DNA from: Lepisosteus oculatus
Taxonomy: Eukaryota; Chordata; Actinopteri; Semionotiformes; Lepisosteidae
Direction of reading: 5' to 3'
Assembly: GCF_040954835.1 (NCBI RefSeq)
Contig: NW_027167685.1
Coordinates: forward strand, 135,001 to 199,000
DNA: 64,000 bases
Part shown: positions 8,442 through 19,324 of the stretch, piece by piece
Layout of the letters: every line of letters begins with the position of its first letter
How positions within the stretch are numbered: position 1 is the first letter of the stretch
Made by a program: the position numbers and the translations under genes
Notes under the pieces: model-generated
The model's database searches: none
What the model was told of the DNA's origin: nothing
Seen by the model: the letters and a program-made list of their open reading frames with translations, nothing else

Positions 8442-9236
8442 CACCGAAAGGTTGGTGGTTCAAGCCCACCCAGGGACGCATGTCTCAGTTTTTCCAATGT
8501 AAACATCATCACCGCTAAAGAAGATGGCGCAGAAGGCTCCACAGTCGAAACGTTGTGCTTCTTTTCTTCTCTTTTCAGCATGGAGTAAACCTTTGCTTGA
8601 TCCTTTGCAGCCTACGCATGCTGACACAGCTACCTTTCTCTTAACGTGCCTCAATCATTATTCACCAAAACCATCAGCAGAATGTGTCGCCTTTGTGGTG
8701 ATGTCACTCCTCTGCTTCACAAATGTCCTTAGTGACGGACCATTTCTTTCTGCCATTTTTCCGGAGCGGTTATTGATTGCTCCATCATTTCCCTCATACT
8801 TTCCATCCCTAGATTGAAAAAAAAAAAAACAGAAACAGGCTGACAGGACGACAATCAAATTGCAAAAACTCATCAAAGCACTCGATAGAGTATTTGAATC
8901 CACAAGTAGCTACGAGCAACTTTGTCCTGGCTTGCATGAAAGTCGGAAAATGTCAAAAAGAAAAAGATGGTGGCTTTTTCATATCTGTTCTTTTATTTTT
9001 AGTTCGTTGGCTCTTCTGTCCATTGTCCTCCTGCCTGGCTCTTGACCTGTGACTGTCTGAACGCACACATTAGACTTTCAGGCGGGGGATTTGTCCTGAG
9101 CCTCTGTGAAAGACCCACCCACCCCCATAAATAACTGCTCTAGAAACACATGAATGCAAAACTAAACCACAGCTTAAAGAGGAGCTCCAACTCAGTGCCA
9201 TACTAATGTAAACAAAGTAATACTAAGACATGTTCT
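8262..9236 (+). repeat. tRNA-Asn unit, copy 1 (pairs with 12782-13703)
   Basis: About 0.92 kb is nearly identical to 12782-13703, with tRNA-Asn at the same place in each. After the tRNA both contain the widespread repeat CAGTCGAAACGTTGTG..CTTTTCAGCATGGA. Open frames of about 98 residues in this stretch are repeated only because the DNA is duplicated and show no protein features. Confidence 0.85.
8405..8478 (+). tRNA. tRNA-Asn (anticodon GTT)
   Basis: This 74-nt tRNA has acceptor GTCTCTG/CAGGGAC, A box TGGCGCAATCGG, anticodon GTT in CTGTTCA, and T-loop GGTTCAAGCCC. Position 37 is C where A is usual (CTGTTAA), which may affect decoding. A five-T terminator lies about 10 nt downstream. Its 3' end is the sequence complementary to the primer-binding site of the LTR fossil at 56213. 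Confidence 0.88.
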
Positions 9237-10018
9237 TATGGATTTGTCTTACCTTGAGATATGTAATTGGATTTCAGGATTAACTTCCTCATTCAATGTA
9301 CTGGTGATTCTTTGCCTGGTCAGTACCTGGGTGGGAGACCTCCAGCGAACAATTAAGCTTGCTGCTGGAAGTGGTGTTAAGAGACTCTTAGGATCTTCCA
9401 GAGGTGTCTGTCCAATAGCACTAGTTGCCTTAGAGCTGGCTCAAACATTGCTCAAGAGTCTACCTTTCACAGATGCGCAAAGATGAATGATGGGGGTGCA
9501 CGCTTCAAGGAGCCTTCCAACTGTAGGGACCGATTAGAGACGATCCGTAGCATGTGTTCGTTTCCATATACGCCCCGTGTCTCAACGGTAGGACAGAGTC
9601 AAATACTGCCTCGACACGTAACAGCGTTATATTAAACCGCAGGACTTGAGGGCTGTTTTGTTTGAATGTTCAAGGCATTGGTAAGAGCGTAGGTCAAGGG
9701 CCATTGGTGCATCTCCTGTAACTGGAGTAAAAATGCTATTCAAAGTGCAGTGACTAAAATCGTCGTCCACATGTCTCCGTTGTTGATTGCTTTCTGTCTA
9801 AGAACGTTCTGTTTTCATGTCCGAACGGGGAGACTTTATCATTCCAACTTGAAGCCACCCTTAAGTCCTCTGAGGTGTGTGTGTGTGTGTGCTTGCACGT
9901 ATGGCGTAAAAGGTTTCTTAAACGGAGAGCGAACTTGAAAAAAGTTGCCTCCACTGCCGCCGCCGCCTCGCACTCCCTGTTCGATTGTAGCAAGAAGGCA
10001 GCGGCCGCAGTGCTCGCT
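9237..10018. other. Spacer upstream of tRNA-Ser, no gene seen
   Basis: Apart from the 5S-like fragment and a short GT microsatellite near 9876-9890, this holds spacer that also flanks the other tRNA-Ser genes. The motif GTCTCCCC or GGGGAGAC with its neighbouring text recurs near 1000, 17880, 45240 and 47700. No coding signal is visible. Confidence 0.5.
9315..9390 (+). mobile_element. 5S-derived repeat fragment
   Basis: GCCTGGTCAGTACCTGGGTG followed by GGAGACC resembles the 3' half of 5S rRNA. It leads into GCTGCTGGAAGTGGTG, as in the repeat at 5080-5335 on the other strand. It is short and diverged, and is not a 5S gene. Confidence 0.5.
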
Positions 10019-10100
10019 GTAGTCGTGGCCGAGTGGTTGAGGTGACAGACTTGAAATCTGTTGGGGTCTCCCCGCGCAGGTTCAAATCCTGCCGACTACG
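10019..10100 (+). tRNA. tRNA-Ser (anticodon TGA)
   Basis: This 82-nt class II tRNA has acceptor GTAGTCG/CGACTAC, D arm GGCCGAGTGGTTGAGG, anticodon stem CAGA/TCTG around loop CTTGAAA (TGA), variable arm GGGGTCTCCCCG and T-loop GGTTCAAATCC. All arms pair well. It is the best tRNA-Ser(TGA) copy in the window. Confidence 0.92.
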
Positions 10101-11654
10101 GCGTCCTTTGCATTTGGTTGCGTGCGTGCGTGTAAAAGGACCAGCGCCGTTTCGTTTTCGCTGGGACCTTTAACACTCTAAATCGCCTGGACCCGCAGCC
10201 TGTGAAATCGATTCTTCAGCACCCACGATGGACGCTTTGCCGCTGGACACAGATAACGATGCTTTTCTGCAACGAGCTTTCCAGCTGAATTTTCTCAGCA
10301 GCTCCGTACTGAACCTGTTCTCCATTGCAACATAGCGGAGGGTCGTCACGTCTATAGCAAGGCTGTGTAGGACCGCATACGCCACAGTGACTTGTACACA
10401 GACCACATGAAAGGCAAGCAAAATACACTTTTAAAATTCCAAAGACTCACAAGGTCAGAGAAACAGCGATGACCTGAACAGATCTGTTACAGAAGTCTAG
10501 GTTGACCTTTTTAGAGCTGTAATTGCATTTTTGTTTAATAGAAGATCAAATCTACTCGCATGTACCAGCACATTACAGTTTATTGATGTTAATTCTGTTT
10601 AAGTAATAAGATTGCTAACGATGTTGGACTTTAGCCGGTGTTTTTTAGAACAAATTGCTTACACTTCTGTAAGGAATACCCAGTACGTGCCTTTGTCAGT
10701 CATTGCTCACCATACCTGTAACTTTCTTATCTAACTCACTTCCTCAAATGGTGAAGGTCCACAAACATAAATGAAAAAAAAACCCTTGTTGTAGATGAGG
10801 TGCACAAAAAAGCAGCCCCTGATAGTGTATAACACATTTATACTATTGCAGAGACACATGTAACATATATATACTGTATATATATATGAAACAGAAATAG
10901 AAACAGAAACAGGAATCGCTTACTCACCTGGAGAATCTCTGTAGGAATATCTAGCATTTATCAATGGAAATAAAAGCTGCTTTAATACAGTGCATGTTCA
11001 AACTCAAACCCTCAGCTGCTGTTCTTGTTTGTTTTGGGACAAATTGCAACTGAGCATCGCATGAGCCGTTACGTACCCTTATCTGTTAGGGAATTTCAAG
11101 GGAGGAGTTAGGTCAGAATGGGTAGGCTGCAAAACAACAAGTAAAGATTTATTCCAAGATGAAACGTTGTGGCGGTTTTCTTATCTTTTCAGCATGGACT
11201 AAACTTTTACGTGTTCCTTATATGCTATATATGTATATATTAGCACCAATGTCGTTCTTAAAAACTAACATGAAATTGTCAGGGACATTCAGCTATATAC
11301 AAAGACGAGACAGACAAAGTAATAATTCTGTATTAACGTGGCCTACATATTGACGCAATGGTCGAACTAACTGACATGTTCTGATTCAGATCCCCTGCAG
11401 TTCATGCCAATTAGAACAATAGCAATGCTGAGTCCTCCCCACCCTACTGAGCACAAATTCAGCTGCTCTCCAGTTCTGTTCTGCATGTTTTTTCATTGCA
11501 TTTGAGCTCGGAGCTGGAGATGATCTCCATACAGTTCTGTGTTCACCAGCCCGCACTTGCGTGCTAATTTACGGGTTGTGGCAAATGCTTTTCTATAGTT
11601 CACATACATGACGCCAACCTGTTACCGAGGAACCTGAGAGGTTTAAAAGCCTCA
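10101..11654. other. Spacer, no gene seen
   Basis: The first part (10130-10440) resembles the flank seen downstream of other tRNA-Ser copies. The rest is AT-rich with a TATATA stretch near 10867-10888. A piece of the foldback repeat family (GAAACGTTGTGG..TTTTCAGCATGGAC) lies at about 11160-11200. No coding signal is visible. Confidence 0.45.
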
Positions 11655-11727
11655 CGAGCCAGGCAGGACTCGAACCTACAATCTTCTGATCCGAAGTCAG
11701 ACGCGTTATCCATTACGCCACTGGCCC
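11655..11727 (-). tRNA. tRNA-Arg (anticodon TCG)
   Basis: The reverse strand gives GGGCCAGTGGCGTAATGG, anticodon loop CTTCGGA (TCG), GATTGTA, T-loop GGTTCGAGTCC and acceptor end CTGGCTC, 73 nt. All arms fit vertebrate tRNA-Arg(TCG). A TTTT terminator (rc of 11645-11648) follows closely. Confidence 0.92.
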
Positions 11728-11977
11728 ATAGAACATGCACTTGCACTCCACCACAGAGAGCTCTACACTGCTACTAGTAGTACACTTCCCCATCTAAATT
11801 TTCACAGCAAGAAACTTGTGTTTCCTACTATTTTTATCAGGTTTAAAATATCATCTCCTTAAAACAGAAAAAGTGTTGATGTGTCGTGCTGAAATTCCGA
11901 TTGATTTTGAATTCAAAGAAAAAGGTTTTCTTCCAAAACACCATGAAATTGTCACATCTTGCAGACAATAGGTGTAT

Positions 11978-12150
11978 TCCATGTTGAAAAGAGAAGAAAG
12001 AAAACAATGGAGCCTTTTACAGGTGTGAGGCTTCTTCAGGTGTGAGAAGACCTCACAGTCGAAACGCTGTGTTTCCGTTCTTCTCTTTTCAGCATGCAAT
12101 AAACCTAGTACTTGTTCCTTTTCAGCCGAGGCATGCTGACGTAGCTACCC
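11978..12150. repeat. Foldback repeat (CTTTTCAGCATG family)
   Basis: The right part reads GTCGAAACGCTGTG..TTCTTCTCTTTTCAGCATGC. The left part is its partial inverted copy (CATGTTGAAAAGAGAAGAAA). The same family is at 8525-8650, 13040-13155, 29812-29885 and 31441-31625. It looks like a small non-autonomous element with inverted halves; the parent is unknown. Confidence 0.5.
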
Positions 12151-12602
12151 AGCTGAACATCTTGCAGACTCTACAGTACTTCTCTCCTGTAGAAGTAAAG
12201 CAGGGCTTGCTGGGTGAGCTTTTGCTCCAGTAAATTAGGTCACGTGTCATGTTAAATCACTTCTTCTAAACACAACATTTGCTGGTGCTAGCTTTCCCCA
12301 TGAAAAGAGACATTTCCCTTACAGTACATGACATATCGTTTTTATTCTATCAATAAGTATAGAAATTAAACAAAAGAAAAAATGGTGTCGCCAAAGAATG
12401 CACAGCTCTGTCGCCTTGGGGAGGTGTCAAGGGCATTGAGCTCCTTGGACATGAAAAGTGCCCGATAAATGCCATTTCTCATCATTTCTCTTGGCGTCAG
12501 TTCTGCTATTAAATGGGACGGAGGCAACGGGCTCAGAGAGCAGGTTAAGTGCACACCGAACGCAGATGTGTCCAAGTGTCTGTAAAAGCGCGGTGCTCTG
12601 CT

Positions 12603-12676
12603 GGCGCTGTTCCCTAGTGGCTTAAAGTGCCCGCCTAGTAAGCAGGCGATCCTGGGTCTGAATACCAGCGGTGCCT
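12603..12676 (+). pseudogene. tRNA-Thr(AGT)-like degenerate copy
   Basis: The full 74-nt outline of tRNA-Thr is present, with anticodon loop CTAGTAA and ending CGGTGCC. The A box is damaged (GTTCCCTAGTGGCTTAAAG for GTGGCTTAGTTGGTTAAAG), and the T-loop reads GGTCTGAATAC. No strong T-run follows. It is probably inactive. Confidence 0.72.
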
Positions 12677-12781
12677 CTCTCCGTGTCTTGTTGTGCCGAA
12701 TGTATCATTTCAGACAAACATGTACAGCTTGGTTCAGTTTAATGCAAGAATTCATTTCCTTTCTGGAATAACTTGTTTTTG

Positions 12782-12946
12782 AAGAAATCCATACAGCTTG
12801 TGAAAGATGAAATCCATTTCTTGGTTGTCAGTGGAAAAAGATTGCCGGCTGCAAGAAGCGCAAGTGATTGTTTTCTTTGACCATAAACCTGCAAATGTAG
12901 GGAGCACAAGCGGCTGTCAGTCTCTGTGGCGCAATCGGTTGGCGCA

Positions 12947-12986
<40 letters not shown>

Positions 12987-13703
12987 AGGGATGCATGTCT
13001 CCGTTTTTCCAATGTAAACATCATCACCGCTAAAGAAGATGGCGCAGAAGGCTCCACAGTCGAAACGTTGTGCTTCTTTTCTTCTCTTTTCAGCATGGAG
13101 TAAACCTTTGCTTGATCCTTTGCAGCCTACGCATGCTGACACAGCTACCTTTCTCTTAACGCGCCTCAATCATTATTCACCAAAACCATCAGCAGAATGT
13201 GTCGCCTTTGTGGTGATGTCACTCCTCTGCTTCACAAATGTCCTTAGTGACGGACCATTTCTTTCTGCCATTTTTCCGGAGCGGTTATTGATTGCTCCAT
13301 CATTTCCCTCATACTTTCCATCACTAGATTGAAAAAAAAAAAAAACAGAAACAGGCTGACAGGACGACAATCAAATTGCAAAAACTCATCAAAGCACTCG
13401 ATAGAGTATTTGAATCCACAAGTAGCTACGAGCAACTTTGTCCTGGCTTGCATAAAAGTCGGAAAATGTCAAAAAGAAAAAGATGGTGGCTTTTTCATAT
13501 CTGTTCTTTTATTTTTAGTTCGTTGGCTCTTCTGTCCATTGTCCTCCTGCCTGGCTCTTGACCTGTGACTGTCTGAACGCACACATTAGACTTTCAGGCG
13601 GGGGATTTGTCCTGAGCCTCTGTGAAAGACCCACCCACCCCCATAAATAACTGCTCTAGAAACACATGAATGCAAAACTAAACCACAGCTTAAAGAGGAG
13701 CTT
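12782..13703 (+). repeat. tRNA-Asn unit, copy 2
   Basis: This is the direct duplicate of 8270-9190. It joins different neighbours: a tRNA-Thr relic on the left and an LTR-like repeat on the right. The right junction AGAGGAGCT marks where the two copies diverge. Confidence 0.85.
12920..12993 (+). tRNA. tRNA-Asn (anticodon GTT)
   Basis: It has the same layout as the copy at 8405 but a standard anticodon loop CTGTTAA. The D arm differs at two sites (GGTTGGCGCATTC for GGTTAGCGCGTTC), and the last acceptor pair is GAT where GAC is usual. A TTTTT run lies about 10 nt downstream. Each copy therefore carries its own set of departures from consensus. Confidence 0.85.
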
Positions 13704-13705
13704 GT

Positions 13706-14036
13706 CATGACCGCCAGGCAGTTAAGACCAACTCTTAAGCAATCTAAACAGCACCAGCAGCGGGTGATTATTAACAAACGCCGCCGCACGAGTTAACCCA
13801 CCTGCACACACTCCACCGTGCGGTACGCAGTGCTATTTTTACCATCTTTACCTGCTTCCCGCTGGTATTGAGTCTACTCCTTGAGAGCTCTACCTGGCGT
13901 TTTTTCCATTACCTCGTTTATTCTGGATATTGGACTCCCCTTCTGCCTTTTCGACTTTGGACCTCGCCTCTCACCTCGGACTGTTTGCCACCAGTGTTCT
14001 CCCTGGATTACGACTTACCTTACGCCTCTTGACCAC
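13706..14036 (+). repeat. LTR-like interspersed repeat (possible solo LTR)
   Basis: It begins TGTCATGACCGCCAG and is rich in C/T runs and GCC-GCACG motifs. It is related along its length to 29247-29660. No coding region accompanies either copy. The TG start and promoter-like composition suggest an old solo LTR, but terminal repeats of a parent were not seen, so the class is uncertain. Confidence 0.4.
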
Positions 14037-14359
14037 GAAACAAAGCAAAGCAGAGCAAAACAAAATGAACAAACGAAAACCCTCACGTCCCGCACTTGCA
14101 TATAACGCCGTTACGTGCCCAAACGGTATTGTACGTCATCCTAGCACTGCACCCCGGGGCGTACGGTATATGGGAACTAGCACACACCACGAATCGTCTC
14201 GAATCACTCCCTACAGCTGTAAGGCACCTTGAAGCATGCACCCCCAACATTCTTCTTTGCGCATTTGTGAAAGGTAAACTCTTGAGCAAACTCTGAACCA
14301 GCTCTAAGGAAACTAATCTGATTAGACGTTACTTTGACTCATCTTTTAAGGGACCCTTG

Positions 14360-14745
14360 TTAATTGGAGAAATCAATGATTTCGAATGAATTCTGTATGC
14401 GTTAAAAGACAGCTATACACAGAAAACATGCAGGACACTTCTCATGATGTTTCCCGAGCCAAAACACAGTGCGTTTTTCCAAGCCATCTGACAAAGCCCG
14501 CCCACTGAAAACTGCAGCAAATCGTGTAAAGACGTTCAACTTTGTAACTACTGCACGCACAGGAAGCAGAATAAATTCCTCTTTTCAAACTGTCAAAGGT
14601 TTGCTTTGCGAACACTGCAGGACATCGCACAATGTCTTTTGAACGGGGACAAACGATTTCTTATGGGGCACAGTAAGTACAGACGTTTAAAAAGCTCCAC
14701 TCATGCCGACGATGCAGCATGAAGAAGCGCAACCTAACGTTTGCA
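14360..14745 (+). repeat. Partial copy of the U4-linked spacer
   Basis: It matches 6395-6770 closely in the same orientation but stops before the U4 gene. The segment 14040-14320 before it matches 45410-45660, a tRNA-Ser flank. These are joined duplication fragments without a gene. Confidence 0.75.
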
Positions 14746-14819
14746 TTCCTAGCAAATTCCTTTTATTTTTTGATAAATAAAGACAGTCTTGTTTAACAAA
14801 CAACACACACAACATTTTA

Positions 14820-15838
14820 CATTGTCAATTCAATTCAAATCAATGTATTTCTATATAGCGCCTTTCACAACAAGGTTGTCCCAAGGCACTTAACAATGCA
14901 AGTTGTTAAGAGCCTTGTGTCTAATATGCCGCCTAGGTAACGTGCTGTCTCTTTGAGGCAAATGTTTAAATCCTCTGAGTTAAGTGCTGAAGTTATAGTA
15001 GTCCTATCAGTATTGTTGCCTCCGATCAACAGATCCTCATTTTTCTCAGAGTTGAGTAACAAAAAGTTTTCACACATCCAAGTATTTCCTTCCTTAATGC
15101 ATTTAACTAAACTGATAATAGAAGAGTTGTCGTTTGGTGTAAACAAAATGTTTATTTGAGTGTCATCAGCATATGAATGAAAGTTCATATTATTTTTTCA
15201 TATTATCCTACCTAGCAGCAGCATGTAGAGAGAGAGAGCAATATTGGTCCCAGCACTGATCTTCTGGTACCCCAAATTGAACTGGTGACATTGATGAAGC
15301 AGTACAATTATTAGATATTTGAACATAATGAAAACGATGAGTTAAATGTGAAGTAAACCACTGAAGGACGGTTCCAGATAAGCCAACCTCAAACTCAAGC
15401 CTGTGTAACAAAACAGAGAGGTCAACCGTGTCAAAGGCAGCTCTAAGATCTAGAAGCACAAGCACTGTTGCATTCCCCGCATCAGTAGCTAAGAGAATAT
15501 CATTTACGACTCTTGTTAATGCAGTTTCAGAAACCAGACTGAAATTTCTCAAGTATATTATTTGAATCCAGATACGATTGACGTTGGGCAACAACTATTC
15601 TCCCAAGACTTTTAGATTGAAATGGGACCTTTGAGACAGGCCTGTAGTTGTTAAGAACTTGTGGATCCAAATTTGACTTCTTAAGGAGCGGTCTAACAAC
15701 CACTACCTTAAATTGATCAGGTACAACGCCTGACGCAAGCGATGCATTCATCATGCTAATTATAGGTCCTGCCAGTCCTTCGAGGGAATCTTTGACTAGC
15801 TGAGTGGGGATGGGATCTAGCGAACAGGTGGTTGACTT
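14820..15838 (-). mobile_element. L2/CR1-like LINE, reverse transcriptase part
   Basis: Three open stretches on the minus strand give consecutive reverse-transcriptase motifs: DPIPTQLVKD and NNYRPVSKVPF, then LDLRAAFDTVD and QFGVPED, then FHSYADDTQIN with a YLGGILD end. YADDTQI is typical of the L2/CR1 group in fish. The reading frame is broken at least twice. The 3' tail (ATAGCGCCTTTCACAACAAG) is the usual fish L2-like end. The element is cut at 15838 by a Tc1 fragment, so its endonuclease and ORF1 are missing. Confidence 0.82.
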
Positions 15839-16400
15839 TGTCTTACGTCTGTGTTCATGAGTCCACCATAAGAAGAAATCTGAACAGGAGTGGTGATCAT
15901 GCGAGGTCACCATGGAGGAAACCACTGCTCTCCCCCCCAAAAAAACCACCACTGCCCCTCTCAAGTTTGCTAAAGACCACATGGATGTTCCACAGCAACT
16001 CCTGGAACAATGTTCTGTGGACAGACGTGACAAAAGTTGAAAGTTAAAGGAGTACATCAACAACAGAGTGGCTGAAACAGAAGAAATTCCGTATTTTGGG
16101 ATGGCCAAGTAAGAGTCCTGACCCCAATCCCATTGAAGTACTGTGGCGTGATCTGAAGCAGGCCGTTCAGTGCAAGACATCCCAAAAATATACATGAACT
16201 GAAACAGTTTTTCATAGAGGAATAGGCCAAAATACCTCCTAACCGCTGCTCAGGTCTGACCAGCCGCTACAGAAAGTGGGGGTTGAGGTTTTTGTCATAA
16301 AGGAGGTTCCACTAGCTCCTTAATATAAGGGTTCACGTACTTTTTCCATCAATGACCTTGATTGTTTAAACCATTTGGTCAATAAAGAAACAGCAATGTC
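15838..16400 (+). mobile_element. Tc1/mariner transposon fragment
   Basis: The + strand resembles Tc1 transposase in three pieces: a helix region around HESTIRRNLNRSG, the stretch LKFAKDHMDVPQQ with a damaged ILWTDE counterpart, and the C-terminal WPSKSPDPNPIEVLWRDLK. The last carries the family's P-D-x-N-P-I-E catalytic context. An internal part is missing and the frame is broken. The end GGTTCACGTACTTTTTCC resembles a Tc1 terminal repeat. Confidence 0.78.
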
Positions 16401-16642
16401 AAATGTTGGGCGTGTGTTGTTTGTTAAATCACACTCTCTTTATTAATTATTATGACTTAGATAAAGATAAGATCACATGTTAGGAGCCATTCATGCAGAA
16501 ATCCACATCATTCCGAAGGGCTGTTTACAAAAGTTTTTCTCCCAACTGTATGTGAGAGAAAAGCAGAGACGCTCACTGAGTAAGGTGGGGTTGTAGCTTT
16601 GCAAATCACAAGGACATTTGTATGCTCAAAATGGGACAGGAG

Positions 16643-16715
16643 CACCCCAGATGGGACTCAAACCCACAATCCCTGGTTTAGGAGGCCAGTGCCTTATCCA
16701 TTAGGCCACTGGGGC
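16643..16715 (-). tRNA. tRNA-Arg (anticodon CCT)
   Basis: The reverse strand reads GCCCCAGTGGCCTAATGG, anticodon stem CTGGC with loop CTCCTAA (CCT), GGGATTGTGG, T-loop GGTTTGAGTCC and acceptor end CTGGGGTG, 73 nt. The T-loop and one T-stem pair deviate slightly, and anticodon-stem G is A (AAACCAG). It is likely functional or only mildly altered. Confidence 0.86.
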
Positions 16716-17957
16716 ACACTGGGGAAAGTTAGGCAGCAGAAGGTTTACTGTGACCTGAGAAGGACCGGCATCCAATCACGGTGGTACACACACACACACG
16801 CTCTCACTCATCTGAGCTACACGGCTACCAAGATGATCTCAGGTGCGCCGAGCTGGTACGGAACATATTGAACTGATCGACGGCGAATTGTCTCTCAGAC
16901 AGGCTTTTCACCTCTAAGCTCCCTGACTGACAGTGATCAGCTAGGTAGTGAAACAGTCAGCTGCTTCTAAGCCTTAAACAGCTGCATCGCGGCGCTTCCA
17001 CAGAGAGATGATTTGAAAGCCAAACATCGCCCATTGGGAACACCTTACTATCACTAGTTTAAGAGACTCTTAAGGTCTTGCAGAGGTGCCTGTCTAATAG
17101 CATGCGCTTTGCAAGCTATAGGTGTTTAGGCTGAGGCAGAATGCCTGTTAACAAAATGTTTTTCTAAAGGGGCCTCGCACTCTTTTCCAAGCAATGGTCA
17201 CCATCCCCACCGAGTGTCACAATGTGGTCATGTCCTAGGACATCACCTGTTAGTCTCCATTTGTCTTCCACCAACACTTTAGGTTACGGGGTCACAACCG
17301 CACCCCGGAGACCAGAGGAGCCGTTGGCGTTCTGGCGGCGCAGATTGGGCTGAAGGTGGGGCGCTTGAATCTCGCTGTTGGAGGCCGTCTGAAACTGACC
17401 CAAGCCTTTCCCTTGAATTAAATGTAAATAAGAAATGAACCCCAGATGCACATGGAATCAATCACGTGTTTCCTTTGAGCCGTTTCAGAGACTGCTCCAG
17501 AGTTTACCTTGCACAGATGCGCAAAGATTAATGATGGGGGTGCACGCTTCCAGGCGTCTTACAACTGTAGGGACTGATTAGAGACAATTCGTAGCTTGTG
17601 CTCATTTCCCTCTATTCCCCGTGTTGCAGTGGTAGGATGACGTAAATTCCTGCTTCGACACATAACGGGATTATAATCAAGTGCAGGAGCTGAGGGCTTT
17701 AGTTTTGTTTCGTTTTCCATGGCGTTCGTAAGCGCGCAAATCAAAGGCAAATTCCTGCGTCTAACACGAATGTAAATGCTTTTGAAAGTGCAGTGTGGTG
17801 CAGCTTGTAAAATCCTTGTCCACATTTGTGGTTTGTTGATGTTTGTTCTGTCTGCCAAAGTTGCATTTTGACATCCGGACGGGGGGACTTTAACATTTGA
17901 AGCCACCTCGCAGTCCGTGTTTGATTATAGGAGGAATGCGGCGGCGGCGGGCTCGCT
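16716..17957. other. Spacer before tRNA-Ser relic
   Basis: It contains a short CA run at 16789-16800. A segment at 17510-17910 is the inverted flank also found at 880-1330 and 47600-48050. The open frame of 115 residues there is repeated DNA only. No gene is supported. Confidence 0.5.
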
Positions 17958-18039
17958 TTTGTCGTGGTCGAGAGGTTAAGGCGATGGGCTCGAAATGCGT
18001 TGGCGACTCCCCGCGCAGGTTCGAAACCTGCCGACTCCG
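17958..18039 (+). pseudogene. tRNA-Ser(CGA)-like pseudogene
   Basis: The 82-nt tRNA-Ser outline is present with loop CTCGAAA (anticodon CGA) and T-loop GGTTCGAAACC. The acceptor is TTTGTCG against CGACTCC, the D arm has GGTCGAGAGGTT, and the anticodon stem is broken (GATGGG against TGCGTT). It is probably inactive. Its trailer matches those of the copies at 743 and 47441. Confidence 0.75.
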
Positions 18040-18564
18040 GCGTCTGCCGTACGTCGCCTTGTGTCTGCGCGGCAGAGGCGAAGTGCTGCTTCTCCTTTCC
18101 CGGTACTATAAAAACGCTAAATCGCTTGGACCCGCTGCCATGGAAAGCAAGACTTCAGATAACCACACATTTTGCGTTCGCACCTCTGGTGCTCTACTTA
18201 TGCCTTTGAAAACCTAATGAATAAAGCTGAAAGAACCGACACGGTATGTAGGTGCTCGTAAAGCACGCAGTAAAGAACTGTTAACAGCAAGGGTTTCAGT
18301 GGGTTAACTGAGGAGAAGGCGTGATCACTAATTGTTGACTTTTTATTTGGTGTTAGAAACACTCTTACTGTGCATGACGTGCAACAAATGTAGCCACAGA
18401 AATTGCATCACGCTTTCATGTATGCTATTGCAGACCCCAACGTTGCCTAGATAGAAAACCGAAATAGCCGTGGGTTTGCTTGCTGGTCTGAAGGATCTCT
18501 CTTCGAATCTCTATCATTTGTCAATGGAAGTAAAAGGCGTTGCAATCTCATACGTTCAGAATCA

Positions 18565-19324
18565 ACCGGGGTAAAGTTAGCTCGAAGTTCGAAAACGATT
18601 TTGGCACGCCTGTAGCGCTTTCACGAAACCTCTTAGAATTGCGAGAATGCTTGTTTTGTGTATAAAATACATTGTGGATGCTTTCTCAGCCTTTACTTTT
18701 TCGTTTTTATGACATTTTTTTGACCAAGCACGAATATTCTTTTGTCCATATCTTCGCAATGGAAGCACAGAACGCCGTCAAACCAAATGCATTTTAAAGA
18801 CCACGACTTGTGGATATTTCCACACCCTTTATATCAAACTATCAGTGAGCTAATTATCTTTTTTTAAACCTCCGGTTTTTCATCGATGCGTAATTACGCA
18901 CGAACTGGAACCCGGGGGACCGCTGTGTGCACACGTTCACAACGCGAGAAATACTGTTCAAATCGCTTCGTGCGAAAAACCCGTATATGACCATAGGAAG
19001 CAGAACAGCGCAGTCTCCCATTACCCAGACTGTAAGCACGGGAATAAAGCTTTGTTTGACTTCTGAAACCCTTCCTTTACGTCCTGTTTTCATTCAGGTA
19101 AGGGTCAACTATATTGAAAATACTACTGACAGCAGGAAGATTAAAATATTCTTTACTCAGCATCTTATTAAAAACAGCTCCCATGATGTTCAAACCGATT
19201 TTTTACACAGAACACTGACACAGCTTTGCATTCTGAATCTCTTTTTCTCATGCTTTTATTTAATATGGCACAATGCACTGGGATAGGGGTATTCTGTTCA
19301 CAAACCAATAGCATTTAAACCACA
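18565..19324 (+). repeat. Left terminal inverted repeat, unique part
   Basis: About 0.76 kb matches the complement of 36610-37379 at nearly every base, with a few substitutions near 18650 and 18830. It includes CACGCCTGTAGCGC and CGGGTTTTTCGCACGAAG-type stretches that are identical in both arms. No RNA gene is recognised in it. Confidence 0.88.

Noticed and set aside
9315-9390. 5S rRNA gene
   Set aside because: Only part of the 3' half resembles 5S. The sequence runs into a SINE-like body and lacks the 5' half.
18900-19060. Small-RNA gene inside the arms
   Set aside because: The stretch is conserved in both arms, but I could not match it to U6, U2, 7SK or any tRNA. Conservation is explained by the inverted repeat itself.
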